From: Colias croceus
Lineage: Eukaryota; Arthropoda; Insecta; Lepidoptera; Pieridae
DNA: 64,000 bases
Assembly: GCF_905220415.1 (NCBI RefSeq)
Contig: NC_059543.1
Location: forward strand, 992,001 to 1,056,000
Reading direction: 5' to 3'
The translations under genes were made by a program, and so were the position numbers. Positions 22,678 through 32,760 of the stretch are shown piece after piece. The notes beneath the pieces are model-generated. The model saw nothing but the letters and a program-made list of their open reading frames with translations. It did no database searches and was not told the DNA's origin. Positions within the stretch are counted from its first letter, which is position 1, and every line of letters starts with the position of its first letter.

Positions 22678-22803
22678 ATTCACTAGTTCCACTTTATTGC
22701 AAAAATACGACCGGTTTCGAAACATCATCGTGATCGTCAGGTATATTCGAAAACGGTCGTAATTTTTGTAATAAATATCTTAATAAAGTGAAACTAGTGA
22801 ATT
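22678..22803. mobile_element. Small fold-back MITE
   Basis: Imperfect inverted arms begin AATTCACTAGTTCCACTTTA and its near-complement, with a second inner pair TACGACCGGTTTCGAAA / TTCGAAAACGGTCGTAA. The total length is about 126 bases. It has no coding capacity and no clear target duplication. Confidence 0.6.
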
Positions 22804-23219
22804 GTGTGTTTCTTTACTATAGTATGCACTATGCAGTTCCATCAAGAAGTAACAATAAAAAGTATACAATATTAAACTAGTTTTTAATTATGATTGTGTT
22901 TCTTGAAATATCTACTGTCTACACTGACGATAGTCTAGTTAAGTGTTAATTCGAAAATTAACAATACTTAAACCTGAACAAGAGTTAATTTTAAATTGGT
23001 CCCCAGTCTAAATATTTACGGATAAACCTGTGTATTTCAGACTATGTGAAATTTACATAAGTTTGATATATATAATATACGTATATATAGTTTACGTTTA
23101 TTCAAAAACTTTGATAAACCTAAGGTATTAGAAAAGAAGACATTTTGTAAATAAAAATACAATGTCGATATTTTTTAGTTACGTACATCCCTACAAAGTG
23201 ACGCAGCCATTTTATCTGC

Positions 23220-23383
23220 AGGTTGGCTGCATTGCTAGCGCCAAATTTTAGCCAATAGCAAACCGAGGGGGTGACTAACGCGAAAGCTCATTGGTGGATC
23301 CGGGGAATATTCCAGAAAATCCTAGTGACGTCGAGTGATTACGCGCGTCCATATAAAATAGTTGGTCGATCGTGTGCGCCATC
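23220..23383 (+). promoter_or_regulatory. Hsc70 core promoter with heat-shock element
   Basis: A perfect three-unit heat-shock element (GAATATTCCAGAA) lies at 23305-23317. A CRE-like TGACGTC sits at 23326-23332, and CCAAT motifs lie at about 23255 (direct) and 23289 (inverted, ATTGG). A TATA box (TATAAAA) is at 23352-23358, so transcription should begin near 23383. The combination suggests strong basal expression with some heat-shock response. Confidence 0.75.
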
Positions 23384-23477
23384 TTATTTCGTGAAAAGAG
23401 GCCGACAATCGCGCACCTTTGCTAAGTGTTCTACTATTTAAGTCTATTGAAGTGATAATAATTATAAAGCATACACA
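23384..23477 (+). other. Hsc70-4: Hsc70 5' UTR exon
   Basis: This non-coding exon runs from about 25 bases past the TATA box to the donor GTAAGT at 23478. The intron that follows (23478-23953) ends TTTGCAG directly in front of the ATG. A 5' UTR exon separated by an intron from the ATG is the usual layout of cognate Hsc70 genes, whereas inducible Hsp70 genes generally lack introns. Confidence 0.7.
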
Positions 23478-23953
23478 GTAAGTTGATTTTCTATATCTAT
23501 TGGTTAATGTGAATTTTGTGTATAAACTAAATAATTTTTCCTTAACTGATGTAATTTCAAAGAAATTCCAAAGGGAAAAATTTCCAGCGGAAGATCCTTG
23601 AACTCCTCCATAAATGATTAGTGACTCACATTAACTATCGTTAACTTTTACTGAAAATCTCGTTAATTTCTCGTATTTTACATAAATGTGGTTATTGAAA
23701 TGATTAAAAATCGATATGGTCCTCCATTTGGCGTGGGTTGTCATTTAATTCCCACGTGTTTGGACTTAACCCATAAAAGGCTTAAATAGTAATCGCGTGT
23801 AATTGCATTTGCGTTACGGTAGTGAATAGTTTCAGTTTATTTCACTATACACATAAACTGGTAGTTTTCTCGAACGTTCGTATCGATTTTACGTTATGGC
23901 CGCTCGGTCGGCAATGCGTATGTCCCACGCTATAACAATCTGATTATTTGCAG

Positions 23954-26900
23954 ATGGCAGCAAAAGCACCAGCCGTAGGTATCGACTTGGGTACCACCTA
24001 CTCCTGCGTGGGTGTGTTCCAGCATGGAAAGGTGGAAATCATCGCCAACGACCAGGGCAACAGGACAACGCCCTCGTACGTTGCCTTCACAGACACCGAG
24101 CGTCTCATCGGCGACTCCGCCAAGCACCAGGTGGCTATGAACCCCAACAACACCATTTTCGGTACGTATTTTACGACGCGGTTAGGTAACAAAGGATTTA
24201 AGTCTATGCAAGTTATTTGTTGCACGCCAATGTACTTATGTAAGATGTACAGAATTATGCATTTTGCACGTGTATGACCTTAAAAATTTAATGAGGTTAA
24301 AAATCATTCATTGATAAAGTGTAAATGAATGATGATTGATTATAAAAACAAAGACGGCCTTGAATATTTGTATAAATATGAAACTTGAATCATTTAATTT
24401 TAATATTTTGTACTTAAATCACAATTCATTTTTTATATGAATATTGTTGAATAAAGGTACAAGTCCGAGACGGGCCGCAGACCGCAGACTTTTATGCTAT
24501 CATTATAAAATTCAGAATTTGTATATCATCCTAAAATAATGATGATGAAAGAATAAAGACTAAATAAGAATTTATCTCAAGCTTTTATCTTGCTTATATT
24601 CGTTGATAGCCGCCTCCTTGGTACAGTGGTTGACGCGTGAGCATAGAACCGAGGGGCTGGGTTCGATTCCCGGTGGAGACAGAAAAAACCTTTCCTGGTA
24701 GGACACAGAAGGCTGACCTACTTGTCCTTAAAGAATATCAATCAGTGAAACAGATATAATATGCATAATGCATCAGCCCCTTACCCCATTACGGGGACAC
24801 GGAACTTCACTCTATATCCATTGATAAAAATTTTGATTGATGAGTATCATACACATTTTTGATGGGATTGATAAATAAAACTTGTTGGTAACAATAAATT
24901 TGATAGATTCTAAAAAATATATTTCCATTAGAATGCATTTTACATTGAGAATATTACTGCTATTTTTTATACTAATCTAACTTGGTCAATCATATTATTA
25001 ATTTAATTTGTTAGTCATATATAAATCAGTCTTTGTTTATTACTCATGCCGAGCCAGGGCAAGAAACTTAATAGTTAGTTAATAGTTAGAAAACGAAATT
25101 TATGAAATGTTAACCAAGCCTGCAACAATTTTTTTATGATGATAACCAATATACTAGACTAGAGTCTCTGAAAATATTGAATGATAAAATTAATCTGAGA
25201 ATTTATAAAATTTAGTCAAAATTGCTTGAAATGAGCTTTGTTCTACAACAGTTGTTTTCTATTGTTACAGATGCCAAACGTCTTATTGGTCGCAAATTCG
25301 AGGATGCTACAGTGCAAGCAGACATGAAGCACTGGCCATTTGATGTCATCAGCGATGGTGGCAAACCAAAGATCAAGGTACAATACAAGGGCGAGGACAA
25401 AACATTCTTCCCAGAAGAAGTCAGTTCAATGGTACTTACAAAAATGAAGGAAACAGCTGAGGCATACCTTGGCAAAACAGTGCAGAATGCAGTAATCACG
25501 GTTCCAGCGTACTTCAACGACTCACAAAGACAGGCCACGAAAGATGCGGGTACCATCTCTGGCCTGAACGTTCTCCGAATCATCAATGAGCCAACTGCTG
25601 CTGCGATTGCGTACGGTCTAGACAAGAAGGGAGGTGGAGAACGTAACGTTTTAATTTTCGACCTCGGCGGTGGTACTTTCGACGTGTCCATCCTGACCAT
25701 CGAGGATGGTATCTTCGAAGTCAAGTCTACCGCCGGAGACACTCACTTGGGAGGCGAGGACTTCGACAACCGCATGGTTAACCACTTTGTCCAAGAGTTC
25801 AAGAGGAAATACAAGAAAGACCTCACCACCAACAAGAGGGCCCTCCGTAGGCTGAGAACCGCCTGTGAAAGGGCGAAGAGAACTCTCTCTTCATCCACAC
25901 AGGCCAGCATTGAAATCGACTCTCTGTTCGAGGGTATCGATTTCTACACCTCCATCACGAGGGCGCGTTTCGAAGAACTGAACGCTGACCTCTTCAGATC
26001 CACCATGGAGCCCGTCGAGAAGTCGCTGCGCGACGCCAAGATGGACAAATCCCAAGTACATGATATCGTACTTGTCGGAGGTTCAACCCGTATCCCAAGA
26101 GTGCAGAAGCTCCTTCAAGACTTCTTCAACGGCAAGGAGCTCAACAAATCCATCAACCCTGACGAGGCCGTCGCATACGGAGCTGCCGTTCAGGCTGCCA
26201 TCCTGCACGGCGACAAGTCCGAGGAAGTTCAGGACCTTCTTCTGTTGGACGTGACTCCCCTCTCGCTCGGTATCGAAACCGCGGGAGGCGTCATGACCAC
26301 CCTCATCAAACGTAATACGACCATTCCCACCAAGCAAACTCAAACCTTCACCACATACTCCGACAACCAACCCGGAGTGCTCATCCAGGTGTTTGAGGGT
26401 GAGCGTGCGATGACCAGGGACAACAACATCCTGGGCAAGTTCGAGCTCACCGGCATTCCCCCCGCGCCACGAGGCGTTCCTCAGATCGAGGTCACCTTCG
26501 ACATCGACGCCAACGGCATCTTGAACGTATCCGCCGTCGAGAAGTCGACGAACAAGGAGAACAAGATCACGATCACCAACGACAAGGGTCGCCTGTCGAA
26601 GGAGGAGATCGAGCGCATGGTCAACGAGGCCGAGAAGTACAGGAACGAGGACGAGAAGCAGAAGGAGACCATCCAGGCGAAGAACGCTCTCGAGTCGTAC
26701 TGTTTCAACATGAAGTCGACCATGGAGGACGAGAAGCTCAAGGACAAGATCACGGACTCTGACAAGCAGATCATCCTCGACAAGTGCAACGACACCATCA
26801 AATGGCTCGACTCAAACCAGCTCGCCGACAAGGAGGAATACGAGCACAAGCAGAAGGAGTTGGAGGGCGTGTGCAACCCGATAATCACGAAGCTGTACCA

Positions 26901-27036
26901 GGGCGCGGGCGGAGCACCGGGCGGCATGCCCGGCGGTATGCCCGGCGGCATGCCCGGCTTCCCCGGCGGAGCCCCCGGAGCTGCTGGCGCGGCGCCCGGT
27001 GGCGGAGCAGGCCCCACCATCGAAGAGGTTGACTAA
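23954..27036 (+). CDS. Hsc70-4: Heat shock cognate 70 kDa protein (cytosolic Hsc70)
   Basis: ATP-dependent cytosolic chaperone that binds hydrophobic peptide segments, working with J-domain proteins and nucleotide exchange factors. Two coding exons, 23954-24161 and 25271-27036, are joined within the Asp codon before AKRLIGRKF and encode 657 residues. The three Hsp70 signatures are present: GIDLGTTYSCVGV (residues 8-20), IFDLGGGTFDVSIL (198-211) and IVLVGGSTRIPRVQK (335-349). The substrate-binding domain follows, then a helical lid, a Gly/Pro/Met-rich linker of GGMP repeats, and the C-terminal EEVD that docks TPR co-chaperones. No signal peptide and no KDEL, so it is cytosolic/nuclear. Codon use in the second exon is GC-biased, as expected for high expression. 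Intron 2 (24162-25270) carries a SINE. Poly(A) signals AATAAA at 27097 and 27170. The start at 23954 follows the splice acceptor immediately. Confidence 0.97.
24603..24840 (+). mobile_element. tRNA-derived SINE in Hsc70 intron 2
   Basis: The head shows an A box (TTGGTACAGTGG) and a perfect B box (GGTTCGATTCC) spaced as in a tRNA. The body follows with GACCTACTTGTCC and a CATCAGCCCCTTACCCCATT tail. It belongs to a different family from the 11.2/34.2 kb SINEs. It is not a functional tRNA gene, since the acceptor stem and anticodon arm do not fold cleanly. Confidence 0.75.
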
Positions 27037-27096
27037 ACATTCCACTTTTCACAATATAAGATCCTTTCCGATAAGGTGTTACTCCTCCTGATTCAA

Positions 27097-27102
27097 AATA
27101 AA
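27097..27102 (+). terminator. Hsc70 poly(A) signal
   Basis: AATAAA lies 61 bases after the stop codon. A second AATAAA at 27170 sits in a repeated TTCAAAATAAATG context, so alternative cleavage sites are possible. Confidence 0.6.
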
Positions 27103-27246
27103 TGATGTAACTTATTTTGTTGTTTTCTTTCATACTCTCACAAGATACACAATATGATGAATTATTCAAAATAAATGGCTATGTATGTGTTCTGAAACTT
27201 TATACAGTACAAGACAATACATAATATTCTCAATACAATTAATAGT

Positions 27247-27981
27247 TCAGGATACATCGCCCATTTTTGCAAGTGACTACTATCAAGCTAATTTTCCGTT
27301 TGTAGCTTTATTTTGATGAGACGCCCAATAATTTCGTGTACGAAAGTCTCGATTGTGGTAGCTAACAGAGATAACAAGGATAAAAATTTTTGATTTGATG
27401 GTTCTCAAATATTTATTACTAACTCATTTTTTTTTGTTCAATCTCAAGATAATTACCTAAATTATTATTCGAAAAAATATTTGTCCTACAAAATCTATGG
27501 TTTGTTCAAAGAGTCCCCCTTTCCAAAGTGTATCGATAACGAGGTAATCATAAATGATTACTAACAAGCTGATTTTTTTGTTTTCACTTAGTTAATGTTT
27601 ATATAATTCAACAGACATATTGTCCTACAAATTGCGTAGGTAATAAATATTTGAGAACCATCAAATCAAAAATTTTTATCCTTGTTATCTCTGTTAGGGT
27701 GTATTCAGAAAGAAAGCTTGAAACTTATAAGCGCTTATCGGTGCTTGTCAATGCTGGTTTTGACAAGCTTGTCAATGCTGGTTTTGACAAGCTGGTTTGA
27801 GCATTGACAAGCGCCGATAAGCGCTTATAAGTTTCAAGCTTTCTTTCTGAATACGCCCTTAGCTACCACAATCGAGAGTTTCGTACACGAAATTATTCGG
27901 TGTCTCATCAAAATAAAGCTACAAACGGAAAATCAGCTTGGTAGTCTGTAGTCACTTGCAAAAATGGGCGATGTATCCTGA
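27247..27981. mobile_element. Long fold-back element downstream of Hsc70
   Basis: Inverted arms of roughly 170-200 bases begin TCAGGATACATCGCCCATTT and its complement and continue through TAGCTACCACAATCGAGA and ATTTTTATCCTTGTTATC. The right arm is interrupted at 27697-27858 by a second element. No coding sequence is present. It starts about 210 bases after the Hsc70 stop codon. Confidence 0.8.
27697..27858. mobile_element. PIF/Harbinger-type MITE nested in the 27247-27981 element
   Basis: The termini are GGGTGTATTCAGAAAGAAAG and its near-complement ending in CGCCC. TTA is duplicated on both sides (27694-27696 and 27859-27861). Removing it together with one TTA restores the uninterrupted outer arm (TCTCTGTTAGCTACC), which proves the insertion order. 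TTA target duplications and GGG ends are typical of PIF/Harbinger derivatives. Inside, a TTGTCAATGCTGGTTTTGAC block is repeated. Confidence 0.85.
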
Positions 27982-28220
27982 TATATGAAAAATCGAAGTA
28001 CAAAATTTCATCAAATTCTAGAACAACTATTTTAACATGATTAGTAATTATGAAACCATTTATAAGAACTTCTGCACTGATTTGACTAAAATAAAATCTG
28101 TACATAACTACTATAATAAATGGTGTACCATAGTGAAGCAAGATCAAGGAAGCTTGCTGCAGATGTAGGATAGATTGAGTAGGACAATGAACCTGTGAAT
28201 TGTTTCACAATTTTTAAACT

Positions 28221-28620
28221 ACCTAGGTAGATTTTTATTACCAACCCACTTACTAGGTAGTAGGTACCTACTAAAAATCTACCTACTTCCTACGTTAAAA
28301 ATTACTAATAGATCGAACGATTTTAATGTCTAGATATATCTAGAAATTAGGTAGGTAGGTAGGTAATCAATACCGTCAATATTGTATCTTCAATCTAGGT
28401 TTTACTATTTCAAATGTAGGGAAATGAAATTAATCAGTACAACTGTGTCTTCAATCTATTACTTAGGGTAGGGTAGGTAAGTTTTAGGATTGCATCAATA
28501 TATTTTGGAAGTAGGTAGGTAGGTGTATTTCATTCATAAAAATACAATAGGTACTGTAATGTAATGTATCTTCAATCTAGGTTTTACTATTTCAAATGTT
28601 CCCTACATTTGAAATAGTAA
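28221..28620. repeat. GTAG microsatellite and local direct/inverted repeats
   Basis: A fold-back around CTAGGTAGATTTTT / AAAAATCTACCTA spans about 28221-28290. GTAGGTAGGTAGG tracts recur near 28350 and 28515. A direct repeat (TGTATCTTCAATCTAGGTTT and following bases) occurs at about 28383 and 28565. The second copy ends in a hairpin with arms TTTTACTATTTCAAATGT. Confidence 0.55.
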
Positions 28621-28862
28621 AAATGGCTAGTACAAATTGAGAATTGTCGTTTTTCGAAACGACGGTTAATAGAGTTCAATAGGTACTATAAGACAAAATT
28701 AAAAATATTGTAATGACGTCAAGCTTAGTACTATTTTTAGTGTCGTCAATGATTGCGATTATTTTTATCGATCTACTTTAGTTCATGCGTTGTAATTTTG
28801 TCAAAATATGCTTGTAGTCGGGGCTTGAGTCGGGGCAAGAAACTAGTCGACCTATAGAGGTA

Positions 28863-29010
28863 GGGCCTACATTCGCTGTTATGTTGACATTTAAAAATAA
28901 AGGTCCAGCAAAGAAGTCAGTCGTACATTACGCAGAGCAAGTAATGTAGGTACATTATGTAAGGCCTACATCAGCTGTTATGCTCACATTAAATAAAAGG
29001 TCCAGCAATT
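28863..29010 (+). repeat. Direct repeat of about 48 bases
   Basis: Two copies at about 28863-28911 and 28961-29009 share GGCCTACAT, GCTGTTATG, ACATT and AAAGGTCCAGCAA with a few mismatches. No gene is seen here. Confidence 0.5.
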
Positions 29011-29403
29011 TTATTTGTTTGTTTTTAGCATTAGGTAGTTAGAAAATTATGAGGTAGTAGGGGGGGAGGGGTCAAATTAAAATTATGATTATTTTTAGGT
29101 AAATTTTATACATAAAATGTTAATTTAAATTATGGCGTATTATAATATTTTTAACCCCCGACGCAAAAAGATGGGTGATAAGTGTTTGACCGCTATGTGT
29201 GTCTGTTTGTGCCACCGTAGCTCGCTAGCAGGTAATTAGATGCAGTTTTTTTGTTAGGCAGCATATTTTCCGACGCTGGTTCTTAGATAAACTATATCAA
29301 AATAGGTTAATCCATTTATTATACCTAGGTATGCATATTAGGGTGGAGTGAAAAATATTTTTTTTCATTTTCGTTTCGGCATACCTGTAAAAAGATGTAA
29401 TTA

Positions 29404-30450
29404 TTGCTTATAAATACACATGCAAAATTATACTTTGCAGATGATACATTTAGAGGTGCCCCCAACATCATGAACTTTCAGAAAATCAAAAAATTTCGTC
29501 GAAAATCATTTAAGTTTAATTTTGACAAATTAACGCTAAATCAGATTCTGTGTTATCTCGTTGGTTGCCAACGGGAAGACACAGAATACACAATATTTCA
29601 ATATATAAAAAGTGGCTATCACTGGCTACCAGTGGCTCTGGTCGGTGGCCCGTTTGCGCCGACTCTTAGTGTAGGAAACATTGATTTTAAACAGTGCCGT
29701 TAAGGAAATAACACTAATGTTAGTAATATTTCTAAATTAAATTTTACACGTAAATACAATTAAGATCATAATTTAATATTTTTGATGTGAGCTCGATCTA
29801 TAATTTCGCTTTGTTACAGTAAAATGTTGCAAGTCAAAATACGACAAACGATATGTTGTCCTGTATTTTGTTTGCCAGAGAAGTACCCAGTGTCTCAATT
29901 ACCAACTTATACTGATGCTAAAGAAACTATTACTTATTTATTAGATATGAATTTAAACCTGATAAAATAACAAAATTCATGATTTATCCGAAAGATTAGC
30001 TTCGGAAATGTTTGATGCGTGGCGGTGGCGGTGGTTAGCTTTAACAGAGTACTACAACTTATTCGACACATCATATTCGATAAATATAGACGCTTAATTA
30101 AAACCTTATCAAGATCGACAAACGAACAAAAAAGAACAAGAAAAGATAATTAAGTATTTTGTCATTCAGTACCAAAGGTTAATTGATATTTGAAGTTGCA
30201 AATGCATTTTTTTAACTCTCTTCTCTCTAATTTCTCTTGTACTTGCTCAAAAGATTATACCGACTTAACTATGTGGCAAGAATGTAAGAAAACTGAGCCT
30301 CTGACTTCTAATTTATCTGAAGAAACCTTAAAAGACATCGTGAAAAGCGGTTTAACTATGTTTCAGAATATCAAAGATTTTCTATGCCTTACCCAGGCCG
30401 TAAAGCATATTATCAAATTGGTGACAGAAGCTTCAAGTGCAGTTTGTTGA
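29404..30450 (+). pseudogene. Broken coding remnant inside the 29339-31095 element
   Basis: Several short frames read as decayed protein: 29404-29703 (contains FADDTFRGAPNIMNF and LVGGPFAPTLSVGNIDF), about 29820-30180 (KYPVSQLPTYTDAKETI, ASEMFDVWRWRWLALTEYY) and 30190-30450 (TQAVKHIIKLVTEASSAVC). Stops and frame changes separate them. The last block resembles a segment (HTQ-VER-VKLVTEAS-VCG) that I associate with unnamed insect transposon-related proteins. That association is from memory and unverified. Transposase catalytic residues cannot be assigned. Confidence 0.45.
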
Positions 30451-30535
30451 GAAAGTAAACAAAATGATTTTATAATGGCAAGAGTATCAGTATCACGACT
30501 GCCAAGGGCTAATTTTGAAAAAAAAAACAGCCTTA

Positions 30536-30740
30536 TCTATACTAATATTATAATCTATACTAATATTATAAAGCTGAAGATATTGTTTGTTTGAACGCGC
30601 TAATCTTAAGAACTACTGGTCCGATTTGAAAAGTTCTTTCGGTGTTACATAGCCCATTTATCGAGGAAGACTATAGGCTATAATATATCATTACGCTTAG
30701 ATTAACAGGAGCGGAGCCACGCGGGTGAAACCGCAGCTAG
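30536..30740 (+). mobile_element. Helitron-like element with duplicated 5' end
   Basis: It ends with GGGTGAAACCGCAGCTAG. The 5' terminal sequence TCTATACTAATATTATAA occurs twice in tandem, at 30536 and 30554. It is inserted within the 29339-31095 transposon and is therefore younger than it. Confidence 0.8.
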
Positions 30741-32105
30741 TACTAAATAATTACTTATTTCTGATATTTTCATTCCTCTATAATATTATTTACATTAATG
30801 AAAACAACGTTAAAACAACTAATCAGGCTATTATTTAATGTATCACAAAGAAGTTTGTTATAATATATGTAATAGACTTGAAGGCCATAAAAATACTGTG
30901 ATTAAAAAATAAATCAAAGTTTGCTAAAAAATCATATTTTTATAATTTTCAATTGCGTTGGGGCACCTCAAAACATCAAGACACGTAAACAATATTTTGA
31001 ATGCTGAATTCACTCATTAAAAGGCACCTTTCTGTCGCTATGCCATTTGAAAAAAACAAAAAAAAAATTCTTTCATACATTATCACTCCACCCTAATGCA
31101 TATAGAGGTAAAAGTAGGAATGAAAATAACTAAAGTTATCGAATATACTTTAGTGATATATTAAATGAAAGCGAACGACCTATCAGTAACAATAAATCAA
31201 ATTTTATCAAAATCGGTTCATCCATTTATTTGATATACGATATAAAAGTTTTAGGTAATAAAAAAATGAATTTTGACTCAAGTGACATATGAAATGAAAG
31301 TGCATGACGTATTGACGTGTAAAGTATAATTGGACATATTTAATCAAAATCGGTTCATCCATTTACTATACCTATATATTGGTAAAAGTTGGAATGAAAG
31401 AAACGATTGTTGTCAAGTATACCTAAGTGACATATCAAATGAAAGTGCATAACGGGTGAAGTACAGTTATAGTTCTATTTTTATCCAAATCGGTTTTTCC
31501 ATTTATTAGATTACAGCACAGATTACAGCGGTAAAAGTGGGAATGAACAATAATCGAATGTGGTCAAATAATATCTCAAGCGGCATATCAAAATATGAAA
31601 GAGCAACGTGTGAATTACAATTAGTAATGTTTTATCGAAATCGGTTCATCCGTTTATTACACTTTAGGGGTGACAGTGGTTAGGTAAATAAACCAAATGG
31701 AGCATCAAACGACAGGATATGTCGTGTACATATAGGTACAATTAGATAATATGGTTTACATCAAAATCGGTTCTGCCATTTACTAGGGATGGAAAGGTTG
31801 AAAGTCTGTGAAAGAAGAGGGGTATATGGAAGCGAGAGGATAGCCACACCCTGGAAATTTTGAATTCTACTCAAAGCCACATGGGCTTGGCGCGGCGCTT
31901 GGCAATTTTTTTCTTAAATATACCACTTCTTTTGCCACTGTGGTCCATTACAATTTGTGCACGGTTACGGCACAACTTAAAAGGTGTCAAGGAGCAACAA
32001 ACTTATAGATAATCAATATGATGTAGGAATGTATTATGGAGGTAAAGGTAGGTCTCGCTCACTTGAAAATATTACATGAAAATAAGAAACCGAAGTTTAA
32101 AAATT

Positions 32106-32350
32106 AAAAAAAAAACCCAACGCAATGAAGGAAAAGGAATAAATAATTTTACAAACTTCCCGACGATCTTTAAAATTATGATAATATGATAATAATAATT
32201 ATGGTATGGCAGCCCCGACGACTTTGTTTTTTTTATTTTTATAAATATTTAAAATGGTATTTATTTTTAAAGATCTTCGGGAAGTTTGTGAAATTATTTA
32301 TTCCTTTTTCTATGCACTTTTCTTCGTTGCGTTGGGTTTTTTTTAATTTA
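32106..32350. mobile_element. Fold-back element with about 70-bp arms
   Basis: The left arm (AAAAAAAACCCAACGCAATG, GGAATAAATAATTTTACAAA, CTTCCCGA) pairs with a right arm carrying the complement. The loop is AT-rich. There is no coding capacity; a short target duplication cannot be separated from the A/T-runs. Confidence 0.65.
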
Positions 32351-32403
32351 ATTTTTATTGCACAGTCTAAACGGTTTAGTTACTTCAGGCGCGAGACAGG
32401 AAA

Positions 32404-32658
32404 GATGAGCGCTGAGACAAACGTCAAAACGCAAAGGAATAGAAGGAATCCGCTACGATAATAATTGTCATAAGCGTATGATGTGTTTTGCACAATTTTA
32501 TTAAATTGCGACTGGATGAAAATTTTGTTCGTGATCGTCGTCGTCGTTGGTTGGGTGAACAAATCTTTAGTAAAACATCATCAGTACGCTAATATGTCAA
32601 TTAGTATCGATAGCGGATTCTATTCCTTTGCGTTTTGACGTTTGTCTCGGCACTCATT
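32404..32658. mobile_element. MITE with about 55-bp terminal inverted repeats
   Basis: The arms contain GAGACAAACGTCAAAACGCA and GGAATAGAA...ATCCGCTA, at 32404-32460 and 32605-32658 in inverse orientation. One arm has a 4-base AGGA indel. The 145-base core carries a (GTC)n-like run. No clear target duplication is seen. Confidence 0.7.
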
Positions 32659-32760
32659 TGCTGCACAATATAAGTATCTAAGATAAGTATTATCAAAAAC
32701 ATCCATACAAGGAAGGAAGGAAAATAAATTTGCTCCTTTCCCTCCTGGTGCCTAAAAATA

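Larger units (their letters stand above)
20538..23200. other. Intergenic DNA between TMEM161 and Hsc70
   Basis: No coding exon is supported. The stretch holds one Helitron-like copy, a 44-base palindrome and one small fold-back element (listed separately). A short imperfect palindrome built on GTGCAGTGTGCATGC lies near 21425-21455. The rest is AT-rich. Confidence 0.4.
29339..31095. mobile_element. TIR DNA transposon with 8-bp target duplication (hAT-like)
   Basis: The termini are TAGGGTGGAGTG and its exact complement, and ATGCATAT is duplicated on both sides (29331-29338 and 31096-31103). An 8-bp duplication and TAGGG ends fit the hAT superfamily; P-type elements also make 8-bp duplications, so the class is provisional. 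The interior carries broken coding sequence (separate entry) and a later Helitron-like insertion at 30536-30740. Confidence 0.75.
29290..31790 (+). repeat. Diverged tandem repeat (unit about 120 bases) split by a transposon
   Basis: The phrase AAATCGGTTCATCCATTTAT recurs with variations near 29300, 31205, 31350, 31490, 31640 and 31770. Between them lie GGTAAAAGTNGGAATGAA and CATATCAAATGAAAGTGC. The first unit is separated from the others by the TIR element at 29339-31095, whose two flanks rejoin into one repeat unit. Confidence 0.65.

Noticed and set aside
24603..24676. Possible tRNA gene with a perfect B box in Hsc70 intron 2
   Set aside because: The cloverleaf does not close and a SINE body follows directly, so this is the head of a tRNA-derived SINE.
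25212..25742. Long open frame of 176 codons on the minus strand opposite Hsc70
   Set aside because: It is entirely antisense to conserved Hsp70 coding sequence, has no family resemblance and is a by-product of GC-biased codon use. The same holds for 26481-27020.
28350..28530. GTAG tracts considered as a CRISPR-like array
   Set aside because: They are irregular microsatellites without uniform repeat-spacer structure, in a eukaryotic genome.
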